Positions 52,313 through 61,614 are shown, counted from the first letter of the stretch. The stretch is DNA of 64,000 nt from OFTM382 sp964352615 (GCA_964352615.1 CAYGSG010000001.1:1-64000), one strand, 5' to 3'. The notes: generated from the sequence alone by a model not told the origin. Program-made: numbers and translations.

Positions 52313-53651
52313 ACGTGACCTCTCGGCCCGCGAGCAGGCCGCTCTGCACGAGCTGGCTCACGAGTCTAGAGCCAGTGGGAACGCTCTGACCATCGACCTC
52401 GGTGATGAGCTGGCCCTGCTGGAAACCCGCAACTTCGGCGGGAGACTCAGGCCGAATTTGTGCGACCATTACGCCCTCTTCTGCAATTACAACCATGCCC
52501 AGGCTAAAGAGCTCTCGCAGCGCAGGTTGACCAGCAAACTCGCTGGCGGTGAACTCATCGAGCACGACCGTCGTGGTGCGGGTCTCCCCGTTGCGCACGT
52601 AGCTCAGCTCGATCGGCTCGCCCGGGGCCGTACTGGAAATCTGTGAACGCAGCACGTTCACGCCGGTAATCGTCTGGCCATCGATGGTCAGAATGATGTC
52701 GCCACGGCGCAGCCCGGCTCGGTCCGCCGGACCGCCGGGACTGACCTGCGGGATCGACACCCCGTAGCCGTTGTACACCGTGCGGTCGGCGATGGGCCTG
52801 GATCTGTTGCTTGGAAGCGAGATGCCAAGAAAGCCCCGGCGAACCTCACCATTTTCGATAAGCTGGTCGACGACGGACTCGATCGTGCGCAGCGGGATGG
52901 CAAACGAGATGCCCGCAGACTGGCCTGTCGTCGTGCCCGAGGACTCGCTGCCCGTCGCGATGGCGACGTTCATACCGACAACCCGGCCTCGCACATCCAC
53001 GAGCGGCCCGCCCGAGTTGCCCGGGTTGACGGCGGCATCGGTCTGGATGTAATTCGTAAAGCCTTCATCGAGCACGACCGCGCCGCGCGGGTCGCGGCCC
53101 AGCGCCGAGATAATGCCCTCGGACATCGAGAACTTGAACCCGAACGGCGAGCCGAACGCGTACACCCGCTCGCCCTGACGGGGCATTTCGCCGGTCGCGC
53201 GGTTCGCGGGCACGATGCCCGCTGTGGTCGGCAGCTTGAAGACCGCGATATCGGTGAAGGGGTCCGAGCCGACGCGTGTGAGGCTGTACACCCGGCCATC
53301 CGAAAGTTCAGCGGTCACCTGATCGCTGCCTCGTACAACGTGCGAGTTGGTCACGACGTGGCCCGCTGCGTCGTAGATCCAGCCCGAACCGGACGATCCG
53401 GTGCCTCGCCGGGCGTTCCCGACGACATCGAGGTGCACCACCGATGGTCTGGCAAGATCGGCGACCGCCTGCGTCGCCTGGCTCAGGCGTTCGAGGATGT
53501 CGTCGTCGCTCAGCGTAAGCCTTGCGAGCTGGATGCGGGCCTCGGTCTGCGCGAAGCCGACCCGCCGAGCGATGACCGGAGCCAGCAGCGTGGAAGCCGT
53601 CACCGCGAACAGCAGCAGCAGAGCGGGTGCAAAGGCAATGAATCGGCGCAT
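52257..53651 (-). CDS. DegP/HtrA-like serine protease with two PDZ domains
   Basis: 464 residues from the ATG at 53651 with AGGAGG upstream. A single N-terminal hydrophobic segment (IAFAPALLLLFAVTASTLLAPVIA) serves as signal or anchor. The trypsin-like domain has His in VTNSHVV, Asp in FTDIAVFKL and Ser in NPGNSGGPL. Two PDZ domains follow (SPGGPADRAGLRRGDIILTIDG; RPESPAEVAGFQQGQLITEVDG). Typical envelope quality-control protease. It converges with the YdjY gene, overlapping by 56 bp. Confidence 0.92.
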   Translation of the reverse strand: MRRFIAFAPALLLLFAVTASTLLAPVIARRVGFAQTEARIQLARLTLSDDDILERLSQATQAVADLARPSVVHLDVVGNARRGTGSSGSGWIYDAAGHVVTNSHVVRGSDQVTAELSDGRVYSLTRVGSDPFTDIAVFKLPTTAGIVPANRATGEMPRQGERVYAFGSPFGFKFSMSEGIISALGRDPRGAVVLDEGFTNYIQTDAAVNPGNSGGPLVDVRGRVVGMNVAIATGSESSGTTTGQSAGISFAIPLRTIESVVDQLIENGEVRRGFLGISLPSNRSRPIADRTVYNGYGVSIPQVSPGGPADRAGLRRGDIILTIDGQTITGVNVLRSQISSTAPGEPIELSYVRNGETRTTTVVLDEFTASEFAGQPALRELFSLGMVVIAEEGVMVAQIRPESPAEVAGFQQGQLITEVDGQSVPTGSRLVSQLVQSGLLAGREVTFTVRGEDGQTQELKLRAR

Positions 53652-53734
53652 CTTCGGGGCCTCCTGCTGGGAATGCGAGCAGCGCTGCACACCCCCGCTT
53701 GCTGCACTCATCGGTCCAGTTCGGCCCGAGCCTG

Positions 53735-54610
53735 TTAGCGGTTTCCCAAACGGGTCTGTTCCGGGGCCGCTTCGACCGATTTGGCGGGTCTCATGGTGTA
53801 CCCCTTGCCCCCGAGTTCGCTGCGGGCGACCCGCAAGACCCACTCCCGGCCCGCCTGAACGATCGGCTCAGCAAGTTCGGCTGCGGGCTGGGCGAACCGA
53901 GGCGGGTGGGTGCTCAGCCCGAGCAGGTCGTGCAGCACGAGAATCTGGCCGTGGCAATCGGTGCCCGCGCCGATCCCGATGACTGGCACGCTTGTCGCCT
54001 CCACCACTCGACGGGTCACTTCCGAAGGCACGGCTTCGATCAGGATCAGCACCGCCCCGGCTGCCTCGAGCGCCCTCGCATCACGCACGATCCGCTCGGC
54101 CTCGGGCTCGGATCGGCCCGCTGCCGTGTAGCCGCTGGTCAGGGCTGCGGTCTGGGGGCGCGACCCGACGTGCGCGCACACCGGGATGCCCGCCCGCGTC
54201 ATCCGATCAACGAGCGGCGCCATCGATTCGTCGGCTTCCAGCTTGACCGAGTCCGCCCGGCCTTCGGTCATGAATCGGCCCGCGTTGGTCATCGCCTCAT
54301 CGGGCGAGGCCTGGTAGCTCATGAACGGCATGTCCGCCATTATGTGCGCATGGCTCGCGCCGCGGCGAACCGCAGCCGTGATGCACACCGCAAAGTCGAG
54401 CGGCATGTAGACGGTGCGCGGCAGGCCCAGCACGACCTCGGCGGCTGAGTCGCCCGCGAGGAGCACGTGCACGCCCGCCTCGTCCATCAGCCGGGCCATC
54501 GTCGCGTCGTAGACGGCCAAACACGCGAAAGGCTCGCGGGCCTTGGCCATCGCCGCGAGGGTGCGGAGCGTGACGGGTGAACGAACATCGGCGGATTCTG
54601 ACGGTTGCAT
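53735..54610 (-). CDS. panB: 3-methyl-2-oxobutanoate hydroxymethyltransferase
   Basis: 291 residues, TIM barrel. CLAVYDATMARLMDEAGVHVLLAGDSAAEVVLG holds the metal-binding Asp pair region, and VKLEADESM and GIGAGTDCHGQILVLHDLLGL match the family, including the catalytic Glu-containing VLIEAVP. It makes ketopantoate from 2-oxoisovalerate and methylenetetrahydrofolate in pantothenate synthesis. Only 23 bp separate its start from the divergent methyltransferase. The C-terminus runs about 15 residues longer than the usual end. Confidence 0.95.
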   Translation of the reverse strand: MQPSESADVRSPVTLRTLAAMAKAREPFACLAVYDATMARLMDEAGVHVLLAGDSAAEVVLGLPRTVYMPLDFAVCITAAVRRGASHAHIMADMPFMSYQASPDEAMTNAGRFMTEGRADSVKLEADESMAPLVDRMTRAGIPVCAHVGSRPQTAALTSGYTAAGRSEPEAERIVRDARALEAAGAVLILIEAVPSEVTRRVVEATSVPVIGIGAGTDCHGQILVLHDLLGLSTHPPRFAQPAAELAEPIVQAGREWVLRVARSELGGKGYTMRPAKSVEAAPEQTRLGNR

Positions 54611-54633
54611 GGATTCCGAGTATATGCAGGGCC

Positions 54634-55395
54634 ATGAGCACCCCCAACATCGGCCGGATACGCTCGCTGGGCATGCAACGAGTGCGAGTTCCAGAGCTGA
54701 TGGACGCCCCAGACGCCGATCGCGGCGAGCTGTCGCGTGCGCTCGGGTTCATCCGCTGGGTCAACCACTCGATGGGCGGCTCGTCGGCGCTGCTCCGGTG
54801 GCTTGAGGTCTGGTCGAGGGGATGGCCCCCGGGCAAACCGATGACGCTGCTGGATGTGGCGACGGGCTCGGCGGACGTGCCGATCGCGGCCCGAGCCTGG
54901 GCTCGAAAGCGAGGCCTCGACCTGCGGGTCACTGCGATCGATCTGCACCCCACCACGCTCGATCTCGCGCGGGAGTATTTGGCAGCGTCCGATCCCGAAC
55001 TTGCCGAGGGCGTGGAGTTGGTTGCGGCTGATGCGTTGGAGTTGGTCGATCGCTTCGGCATCGCCAGCTTTGATGTGGCCCATGCGGGGCTGTTCCTGCA
55101 CCACCTCAGCGAGCTCAACGCCATGAACGTGCTGAGGCAGATGGACCGCGTGATCCGCATCGGTTTGGTTTGGAACGACCTCGTGCGTTCGCGGGCAGGC
55201 TACGCAGCGATCCACGCCATGACGATCGGAGCGCCCGAGATGGTCAGGCACGATGCGCGCGTCAGCGTCCGCGCCGGGTTTACGAGGCGCGAGGCGCTCG
55301 ACATCGCTCATCGCGTCGGGTTGCACGAGCCAACCTACCGCTGGAACCTGCTGCACCACCGGTTCACCGTGAGTTCGTTCAAAGGCGATCTCTGA
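54634..55395 (+). CDS. Class I SAM-dependent methyltransferase
   Basis: 253 residues. SAM-binding motif LLDVATGSADVPIAARAWA, acidic residue in VTAIDLHPTTLDLA and a post-motif segment FDVAHAGLFLHHL. Substrate unknown. The ATG at 54634 (AGGG upstream) is preferred over an earlier in-frame ATG that overlaps panB. The FAD-dependent reductase gene overlaps its stop by one base (TGATG). In other bacteria this pair often sits with a type III polyketide synthase, which is not seen here. Confidence 0.82.
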   Translation: MSTPNIGRIRSLGMQRVRVPELMDAPDADRGELSRALGFIRWVNHSMGGSSALLRWLEVWSRGWPPGKPMTLLDVATGSADVPIAARAWARKRGLDLRVTAIDLHPTTLDLAREYLAASDPELAEGVELVAADALELVDRFGIASFDVAHAGLFLHHLSELNAMNVLRQMDRVIRIGLVWNDLVRSRAGYAAIHAMTIGAPEMVRHDARVSVRAGFTRREALDIAHRVGLHEPTYRWNLLHHRFTVSSFKGDL

Positions 55396-56495
55396 TGGTG
55401 GATGTCGCGGTCATCGGAGCCGGACCCGCGGGCTGCGCCGCAGCGATCGAGCTGGCGAGAGCTGGCGCAAGCGTAACGATCATCGAATCCAAGGCGTTCC
55501 CACGCACCAAGGTTTGCGGCGAGTACATCTCGCCCAGTGCCACGAATGAACTCGAGGCGCTGCTAGGCCCCGATGAACTGAAGTTACTCGGCGCTCGCAC
55601 GGTTGATCGGCTCACGCTGGCGGTCGGCGAACGCGCGTGGAGCTGGGGGGCGCCTCCTGCATGGGTATTGAGCCGAGCGGGGCTTGATGCGGCGCTGCTC
55701 TCGCAAGCCCATCAGGCCGGGGTAAGCGTGCTGAGCCCGGAAACGGTGCGCGGCGTGGAATACGAGAACGAAAGCGTGGGCGTGGTTCTTACCAGCGGCG
55801 ACCGTGTGCGCGCCGGGGTGGTCGTTCATGCCGACGGCTCGGGCCGACAAGACCCCAGCGGCCCCACGCCCAGAGACAGTCGCGTTGTCGGTCTCAAGTG
55901 CCACCTGCGAACACCATCGCCGGTGGCTGGACTGGTGATGCGACCCGGACGGGGCGCGTACGCCGGGCTCGTGGGGATCGAGGGCGGGGACGCGACGTGC
56001 GCTCTGGTGGCGCGCACCTCGCTGGTAAAGAAGCTCGGCGGTGACCACGACCGGCTGCTCGGCGCGATCTGGCCGGGATACAACCCGAGTTGGCGTGTGA
56101 GCGACTGGCAGGCCTGCCCGGTGCCCCGGTCGCGGTGGATCGCCAGCGGGCACCCGCGATCGATCCGTGTGGGCAACGCAGCGGCGGCGGTCGACCCCGC
56201 GGGCGGCGAGGGCATCGGTAGCGCCCTGTGGAGCGGCCGGCTCGCGGGAACTTTGCTCGATGGGTGGCTCCGGGATGGCGGTAAGCCAGATGAACTCCCA
56301 GCGCTGCACCGTGCGATGGGCCGGGCGTACGCCCGTCGGCTCAGGCTTCGGCTGCCAGCGTGCAGGCTGCTGGCCATCGCGCTGATGAGACCCGCGCTGG
56401 CTCGGGCTCTGGCCGAGATCGGTTCGGTCCCCGTGGCAAGGTCGCTGACGGTCGAGCCCTGGCTTGCGATGACCGGTAAACCGATGCGCGGCTAG
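55395..56495 (+). CDS. FAD-dependent oxidoreductase, geranylgeranyl-reductase-like
   Basis: 366 residues. GxGxxG motif VIGAGPAGCAAAIELARAG, the family-specific FPRTKVCGEYISPSA and GNAAAAVDPAGGEGIGSALWSGRLAG near the C-terminus place it in the geranylgeranyl reductase/halogenase-like group of flavoproteins, which reduce isoprenoid double bonds or hydroxylate polyketides. The ATG at 55395 overlaps the methyltransferase stop, so the two enzymes probably act on one product. The product itself cannot be read from sequence. Confidence 0.85.
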   Translation: MVDVAVIGAGPAGCAAAIELARAGASVTIIESKAFPRTKVCGEYISPSATNELEALLGPDELKLLGARTVDRLTLAVGERAWSWGAPPAWVLSRAGLDAALLSQAHQAGVSVLSPETVRGVEYENESVGVVLTSGDRVRAGVVVHADGSGRQDPSGPTPRDSRVVGLKCHLRTPSPVAGLVMRPGRGAYAGLVGIEGGDATCALVARTSLVKKLGGDHDRLLGAIWPGYNPSWRVSDWQACPVPRSRWIASGHPRSIRVGNAAAAVDPAGGEGIGSALWSGRLAGTLLDGWLRDGGKPDELPALHRAMGRAYARRLRLRLPACRLLAIALMRPALARALAEIGSVPVARSLTVEPWLAMTGKPMRG

Positions 56496-56512
56496 GGCGC
56501 GTACCGTGCGGG

Positions 56513-58492
56513 GTGTCGATCCTGCAAGCCGTCAACCTGTCGCACGCCTTCGGTCAACGAGTGATCCTCGACGGCATCTCGTTTTCCATCGAGCCGGGCG
56601 AGCGGGTGGGGTTGGTCGGACGCAACGGCGAGGGCAAGAGCACGCTGCTCAAGGCCCTCGCGGGGACCATGGCCATCGACTCGGGCCAAGTGACCCCCCA
56701 GCGTGGCGCGCGCATCGGAGTGCTGGATCAGCACCCCAAACTCGGCGCAGGACGCACGCTGTACGACGAGGTGCTGTCGGCCTTTGAGGAAATTTTCGCG
56801 CTCGAACGCGAGCTGGCAGCGGTTTTCGATGAGATGTCAGGCGCTCAGGACGAGACACTTGCCAAGTTGCTAAGGCGGCAAGAAGAGCTCGAACACAAGA
56901 TCGAATCGGCGGGCGGGTACGCTGTCGAGCACCGCGTCGGTGCTGTGCTGCACGGGCTTGGGTTCCGAGATAAGCAGTTTGGAATCCCCGTCGAGGGGCT
57001 CAGCGGGGGCCAGCGGGCCCGGGTGGCTCTGGCCAAGTTGCTGCTGCGCCAGCCGGACTGCCTGCTGATGGACGAGCCGACGAACCACCTTGACATCCAG
57101 GGACGCGAGTGGCTCGAAGTGTTCTTGCGCGACGAGTTCAAGGGTGCTGTGCTGCTCATCAGCCACGACCGCCGGCTGCTGGACTGCGTGGTCACGCGGA
57201 TTATCGAGCTCGAACAGGCTCGGCTGATCGACTATCCGGGCAACTACAAGGCGTTCCGCGAGCTGCGCGCCGAACGCAGGCTTGTGCAGCTTCGCGCTTG
57301 GGAGAGCGAACAGAGCAAGTTCAAGCGCGAAGAGGCGTTCATCCGCAAGTACAAAACGGGCCAGCGTGCCAAGCAGGCGCGCGGCAGGGAGAGCCGGCTC
57401 GACCGCGCCAAGGAGACTTCGAGCCTTGAACGGCCTTTAGAGCTCAGCGCGTTCAGCCTTGAGTTGCCTAGCGCCGACAGGCCGGGCGACCTGGTCGCGA
57501 TCGGGCGCGGCCTGACCAAGCGGTACCCGGGTCAGGACGGCTCGACCAAGACGCTGTTTGAGAACTTTGATGTAACGATCGGGCGCGGCGAGCGGTGGGC
57601 GGTCATCGGCCCCAACGGCGCGGGCAAGACCACGCTCGTGCGCACGCTGCTGGGCGACATGCAGCCTGACGAGGGCTCGGCGACGCTCGGCTCGCGCGTG
57701 GTGTTCGGGTACTTCGAGCAGAACCCGCAGCTCGGCGACCCCACAACCCCCGTGGTGCGCGCGATCCAGCGAGCGGTCGAACAGGCCAATCCGGAACGAT
57801 TGCTGAGCGAGCAGCAGGCCCGAGACCTGGCCGGAGCGTTCCTGTTCAGCGGGCTGGATCAGGAAAAAGAAATCGGCCTGCTCAGCGGCGGTGAGCGCGC
57901 ACGGGTGTCGCTCGCGTCGCTGCTGGCGAGTGCCAAGAACCTGCTCGTGCTCGATGAACCGACCAACCACCTCGACATCCCCTCAGCCGAGCGGCTCGAA
58001 GAAGCGCTGTCGGCCTCGGCCAAAGGCTATGACGGCGCGCTCGTGCTCATCAGCCACGACCGTGCGCTCATCGATGCGCTGTGCGACCACCTGCTGATCT
58101 TCGACGGCGAGGGAGGCGTGACGATCTTCCACGGCGGGTACAGCGAGTGGGTCTTGTGGAAGCAAGCACGCGAGAACGAGCCCACGGGCTTTACGCCCAA
58201 GCAGACCAAGGCGGGCGCAGCCGGGGATAGCGCCGCGAACAAGCCGGCTGTGCGCGCAACGGACCCAGCGGCACCCAAACGCAAGAGCCGCTTTAGCTGG
58301 ATGGATGTCGATCAGATCGAAGAACACATGGGTGAGCTTCAAGCCCAGATCGCAACGCTCGATGAGAGGCTCGCGCTGACCGAGACCTGGACCGACGCGG
58401 AGCGTGCGACGATGCTGACCGCTGAGCGACGCGGGCATCAGACCGAGCTCGACGAGCTCGAAGAAGAGTGGCTGCACCGCATCGAGAGCTGA
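56513..58492 (+). CDS. ABC-F family ATPase
   Basis: 659 residues, second ABC-F protein of the window and not close to the first. Two ABC domains: Walker A GRNGEGKST and GPNGAGKTT, signatures LSGGQRAR and LSGGERAR, Walker B LLMDEPTNHLD and LVLDEPTNHLD. The linker between them is rich in basic residues (FIRKYKTGQRAKQARGRESRLDRAKE). The C-terminal tail is helical and Glu-rich. GTG start at 56513. It follows the FAD reductase gene by 17 bp. Likely acts at the ribosome. Confidence 0.9.
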   Translation: MSILQAVNLSHAFGQRVILDGISFSIEPGERVGLVGRNGEGKSTLLKALAGTMAIDSGQVTPQRGARIGVLDQHPKLGAGRTLYDEVLSAFEEIFALERELAAVFDEMSGAQDETLAKLLRRQEELEHKIESAGGYAVEHRVGAVLHGLGFRDKQFGIPVEGLSGGQRARVALAKLLLRQPDCLLMDEPTNHLDIQGREWLEVFLRDEFKGAVLLISHDRRLLDCVVTRIIELEQARLIDYPGNYKAFRELRAERRLVQLRAWESEQSKFKREEAFIRKYKTGQRAKQARGRESRLDRAKETSSLERPLELSAFSLELPSADRPGDLVAIGRGLTKRYPGQDGSTKTLFENFDVTIGRGERWAVIGPNGAGKTTLVRTLLGDMQPDEGSATLGSRVVFGYFEQNPQLGDPTTPVVRAIQRAVEQANPERLLSEQQARDLAGAFLFSGLDQEKEIGLLSGGERARVSLASLLASAKNLLVLDEPTNHLDIPSAERLEEALSASAKGYDGALVLISHDRALIDALCDHLLIFDGEGGVTIFHGGYSEWVLWKQARENEPTGFTPKQTKAGAAGDSAANKPAVRATDPAAPKRKSRFSWMDVDQIEEHMGELQAQIATLDERLALTETWTDAERATMLTAERRGHQTELDELEEEWLHRIES

Positions 58493-58563
58493 GCGAGTCT
58501 TCCGGGGCGAGACTGCGGCTTACTTCGCCGCACCACTCTCCCTCGCAGGACGCAGCTCATAGG

Positions 58564-59406
58564 GGATCCCGCGTCGGCTAAGCCGTGTCTGACGGATCGA
58601 GGATCGCAAGATATCGCCGCATGAATGCGAGCTTGAGCATGCCAAGGAAGCTCGTGGCGAGTTTCTCGAAGCGGGTGCCGATCCGGCGGTTTTCTTTGCG
58701 GTGTTCGATGGTCCGCTCGACCACGTTACGACCCCGGTAGACGAGCCTGTTCAGGCCGCGTCGGCCATCGCGTTCGATCTGATCTGACCTCTGCGGGATC
58801 ACGTCAAAGATGTCCCGACGCTCGCACCACGCGCGGATGCGTGGATAGCTGTAGCCCTTGTCGCCGGCGATCCAGATCGGCTTGCGACGCTTTGGTCTCA
58901 CCGTCGCGATGGTGTCCTCGAAGTATTTCGACTCATGGGCCTGACCCGCCGCCACGACGACGCCGAGGGGGACTCCGCGCCCACAACAAACCAGATGGAC
59001 CTTGGTCCCGAATCCCCCTCTGGATCGGCCGAGTGCGTGGTCGGCGGGCTCATTGGGCCTGTTTTTTTCGACGCGCCCGCGGCGGCCTTCGAGGCTCTGA
59101 TGTTGCTGGCGTCCACACACCAAGTGTCCCAATCGATCAGCCCGTCGCGGTCGATGCGAGCGCGCAGGCGCGCGAGGATTCTGTCGAGCGTGCCGCCGAG
59201 GGTCTGTCGATGATCGTTCCAGCGGCCGCCGCGTGCTTGCCTGGGCAGTGCCGGTTCGATCATCTTCCATTGCTCGTTCGTGAGCTCGAATCGTCGCATC
59301 CGTGGCCTCCTTGCCACGGAGATTCTGACACCTCGAACTCGATCGCGCAACCGGCCGTGCGCCGAAAATCAGAGCCGCCAGACACGGCCTAGCCGGAGGG
59401 GTATCC
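58564..59406 (-). mobile_element. IS5-family (IS427-like) insertion sequence, internally deleted
   Basis: About 843 bp bounded by imperfect inverted repeats: 58564-58595 and the complement of 59375-59406 match at 26 of 32 positions, sharing CGGCTA and GCCGTGTCTG. The transposase inside reads on the minus strand. I see no convincing target-site duplication. It sits between the ABC-F and sugar-binding protein genes and interrupts neither. Confidence 0.8.
58578..59299 (-). pseudogene. IS5-family transposase, two frames joined at an A7 slippery site, N-terminal deletion
   Basis: Frame A starts at 59299 (GGAGG upstream) with MRRFELTNEQWKMIEPALP and contains the first catalytic Asp in CVDASNIRA. 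Frame B carries ADHALGRSRGGFGTKVHLV, the second Asp in AGDKGYSYPR and the Glu in NVVERTIEHRKENRRIGTR. The frames meet at seven As (59062-59068), where a -1 slip gives a continuous product, as is known for IS427-group elements, so the frame change need not be damage. However, DHRQTL is followed directly by GGTLDRILARL. The expected 35-40 residues (the 'WVLRTGAPWRDLPERFGPW' region) are missing in frame, so the transposase is probably inactive. Confidence 0.8.
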
Positions 59407-59470
59407 AATGTGTTAGGGCGAGGCTCGCCCGGGCCCGCGTCATCTCAGCGGCAGAATTCTTAGAGCCAAG

Positions 59471-60517
59471 TTAGTTCGGGGCCCAGAGGCCCATGAGGCT
59501 GCCCTGGCGGTTGACCTTGAACTCGGCCAGGTTTTCCGCAGTAACGAGCACCACGGGGAAGTGGATCTGGCGATCAAGCGGCAGGTTGTACGCGGAGCCT
59601 TGGGTAACGACATCGGCGAGCAAGCGGATGGCGTCGTAGCCGTAGTTGAACTGGTCTTGTGCGACCGTGCCAAAGACGGTGCCCGCCTCGATGCCCGCGA
59701 GTGTGGCCTCGTCGTCATCGAATCCGATGACCTGCACCTGACCGGCGCGTTCAGCTTCCGCAATGGCAGCGGCGGCGGCGGGTGCGTTGTACGCGTAGAT
59801 GCCGACGATGATGTCGAGATCGTCGTGCGCTTCGAGCAGGGCGGCGGCATTCGCCTGAGCGGATTCGGGGGTGGTCTCGTCGATGGCAGTCGCCACGATG
59901 CGGTAGGCGCCGTCGCCGATGACGCCCTCGACGGGATCGATTTCACGGCCGCCAAAGAAGTCGCGGTCGAGCAGTTCATCGATGATGCCCTGCCTGCGAT
60001 CGCGGCCGTTCTCTTTGTTGAGTGGTCCCATCGCGATGGCGATTGTGCCGCCATCTGGGAGCGCTTGCTTGATGAGCCTGCCACACTTTCGGCCCGCTGT
60101 GTAGTTGTCGGCACCGACAAAGCAGAGCCGGCCAGAAACGGTCGAGTCCGAGTCGATGGTCACGAGGGGCATCTGGCTCGCGAGTTCCTGGAGCAACACG
60201 GCCTGCCGCTTGCCATCAACCGGGCTGACCGCGATGGCGTCGTAGCCCGAAAGGTTGCTGAGCAGCTTGGTCTGGTCGGCTGTGGTGCCGGAGGCCTTGA
60301 TGACGTCCAGCTTGGCGCCGGCGCGGTTGGCGGCCTCCTGAGCACCGAGGACCACGACGTCCCAGTAGGGGTCGCCGTCGGCGGTGACCAGCGCGATGCG
60401 GGCGGACTTCGCCGCCTTGGTTGCGGGCTTTGGCATGAACCAGAATGCGGCGACCACCGCGATGATGACAGCACCCCAGACAATGGTGCGGATGGTGCCG
60501 GAAGTCTTCTGATCCAT
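59471..60517 (-). CDS. Periplasmic sugar-binding protein of ABC transporter type (solitary)
   Basis: 348 residues. Peripla_BP_4/RbsB-like fold: IALVTADGDPYWDVVVLGAQEAANRAGAKLDV, AVSPVDGKRQAVLLQEL, VTIDSDSTVSGRLCFVGADNYTAGRKCG and VQVIGFDDDEATLAGIEAG. The N-terminus has one hydrophobic segment (TIVWGAVIIAVVAAFWFMP) without a clear cleavage site, so it may stay anchored. No ABC permease or ATPase gene is next to it in the window. The ligand is probably a sugar, by family. The last residues come close to the IS element boundary. Confidence 0.85.
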   Translation of the reverse strand: MDQKTSGTIRTIVWGAVIIAVVAAFWFMPKPATKAAKSARIALVTADGDPYWDVVVLGAQEAANRAGAKLDVIKASGTTADQTKLLSNLSGYDAIAVSPVDGKRQAVLLQELASQMPLVTIDSDSTVSGRLCFVGADNYTAGRKCGRLIKQALPDGGTIAIAMGPLNKENGRDRRQGIIDELLDRDFFGGREIDPVEGVIGDGAYRIVATAIDETTPESAQANAAALLEAHDDLDIIVGIYAYNAPAAAAAIAEAERAGQVQVIGFDDDEATLAGIEAGTVFGTVAQDQFNYGYDAIRLLADVVTQGSAYNLPLDRQIHFPVVLVTAENLAEFKVNRQGSLMGLWAPN

Positions 60518-60567
60518 GGGAAACCTCTGCTTTCTTTATGAGCGTTAGGATAAGGCCCTAGGCGAGT

Positions 60568-61062
60568 TCAGGCGAGCGTTTTTACGAATTCGAGCACTTC
60601 CTGAGCGTGGCCGGGCACTTTGACCTTGTCCCATCGCTTGGCCACCTTGCCCGCTGAGTCGATGACATAGGTGGTGCGATCGATGCCCATGTACGCTTTG
60701 CCGTACATGGATTTCTCGACCCACACGCCGTATTTCTGTGCGGTCTTGGGGTCTGGTTTGCCGTCGTCATGGAGGGCATCGTCGGCGAGGATGGGGTAGG
60801 TGAGGCCCTCCTTGTCGGCGAACTTTTTCTTGCTCTTGGTGCCCAGGATCGAGATGCCCAGCACCTGAGCCTTGGATCGCTTGAACTTGGGCAGCCGGTC
60901 GCGGAAGTCGCAGGCCTCGACCGTGCAGCCGCTGGTGGCGTCCTTGGGATAGAAGAACATGATGACCGGTTGGCCGGCGTACTGCTTGAGCGAATGCTCG
61001 TTGCCGTCTTGGTCAGCGAGCGTGAACGCGGGCGCTTTATTGCCTGGGTCGATGAGCGGCAT
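60568..61062 (-). CDS. bcp: Peroxiredoxin, Bcp/PrxQ type
   Basis: 164 residues. Thioredoxin fold with the peroxidatic Cys in FYPKDATSGCTVEACDFRD and a second Cys five residues on, as in atypical 2-Cys Bcp/PrxQ enzymes. It reduces hydroperoxides with thioredoxin-type donors. The ATG at 61062 has GGAG upstream; longer readings have no support. Near the normal length of about 155 residues. Confidence 0.92.
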   Translation of the reverse strand: MPLIDPGNKAPAFTLADQDGNEHSLKQYAGQPVIMFFYPKDATSGCTVEACDFRDRLPKFKRSKAQVLGISILGTKSKKKFADKEGLTYPILADDALHDDGKPDPKTAQKYGVWVEKSMYGKAYMGIDRTTYVIDSAGKVAKRWDKVKVPGHAQEVLEFVKTLA

Positions 61063-61188
61063 GGTGGTTCTCCGGTAGTTTGCGAGGCGAGCCGACTCTG
61101 GCAGGCTAGCCACGCGAAGGCCTTCGGGGTGCCAAGTATGGTCGGCCCCTAGCATGGTTCGCCTACACGATGGGCGATGGAGTCTGCA

Positions 61189-61614
61189 ATGCAGAACAAC
61201 CCCGATCGCGGCGAGCTCCGCCTGCCTCTGACCGAGCCCGTTGCTGATTCGGGCGCCGCAGGCATGGTGAATGAGGCGGACATCCGACGACTGGTTGATT
61301 CGTTCTACGACCGCGTCCGCAAGGACGCGGTGCTAGGGCCGATTTTCACGCAGCACGTCGCGGATTGGTCAGCCCACCTGCCGAAGATGTACGACTTTTG
61401 GTCCACCGTGGTGCTGCGGACCGGGCGGTACTCGGGTCGGCCGATCGACGTACACCGCAAGCTTCCCGATATCTCGCTCGCGAATTTCGAACGATGGATC
61501 GGGCTGTGGGAAGCGACGGTCGAGGACGTGATCGACGCGCCCTGCCGCGAGATGTTCACGATCCCGGCTCGGCGGATGGCGGCGTCGATGGCTGCTAGCC
61601 TCGCAGCCAGTTGA
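61189..61614 (+). CDS. Group III truncated haemoglobin
   Basis: 141 residues from the ATG at 61189 (GGAG 7 nt upstream; an ATG at 61177 is also in frame). Globin motifs: LVDSFYDRVRKDAVLGPIF, WSAHLPKMYDFWSTVVLRTGRYSG and the likely proximal His in IDVHRKLPDIS, with the RWIGLWEATV helix. This pattern is that of group III truncated haemoglobins. Probable role in oxygen or NO chemistry. Its end overlaps the convergent membrane protein gene by 20 bp. Confidence 0.88.
   Translation: MQNNPDRGELRLPLTEPVADSGAAGMVNEADIRRLVDSFYDRVRKDAVLGPIFTQHVADWSAHLPKMYDFWSTVVLRTGRYSGRPIDVHRKLPDISLANFERWIGLWEATVEDVIDAPCREMFTIPARRMAASMAASLAAS

Noticed and set aside
53652..53843. N-terminal extension of the DegP-like protease
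   Set aside because: The extra 64 residues overlap the panB 3' end and have no signal-peptide character, whereas the ATG at 53651 has an AGGAGG site and begins a clear hydrophobic segment.
59062..59068. Disabling frameshift in the transposase
   Set aside because: The shift is at an A7 tract and the -1 product is continuous, as expected for programmed frameshifting in IS427-group elements. The deletion upstream, not the frame change, is the likely defect.
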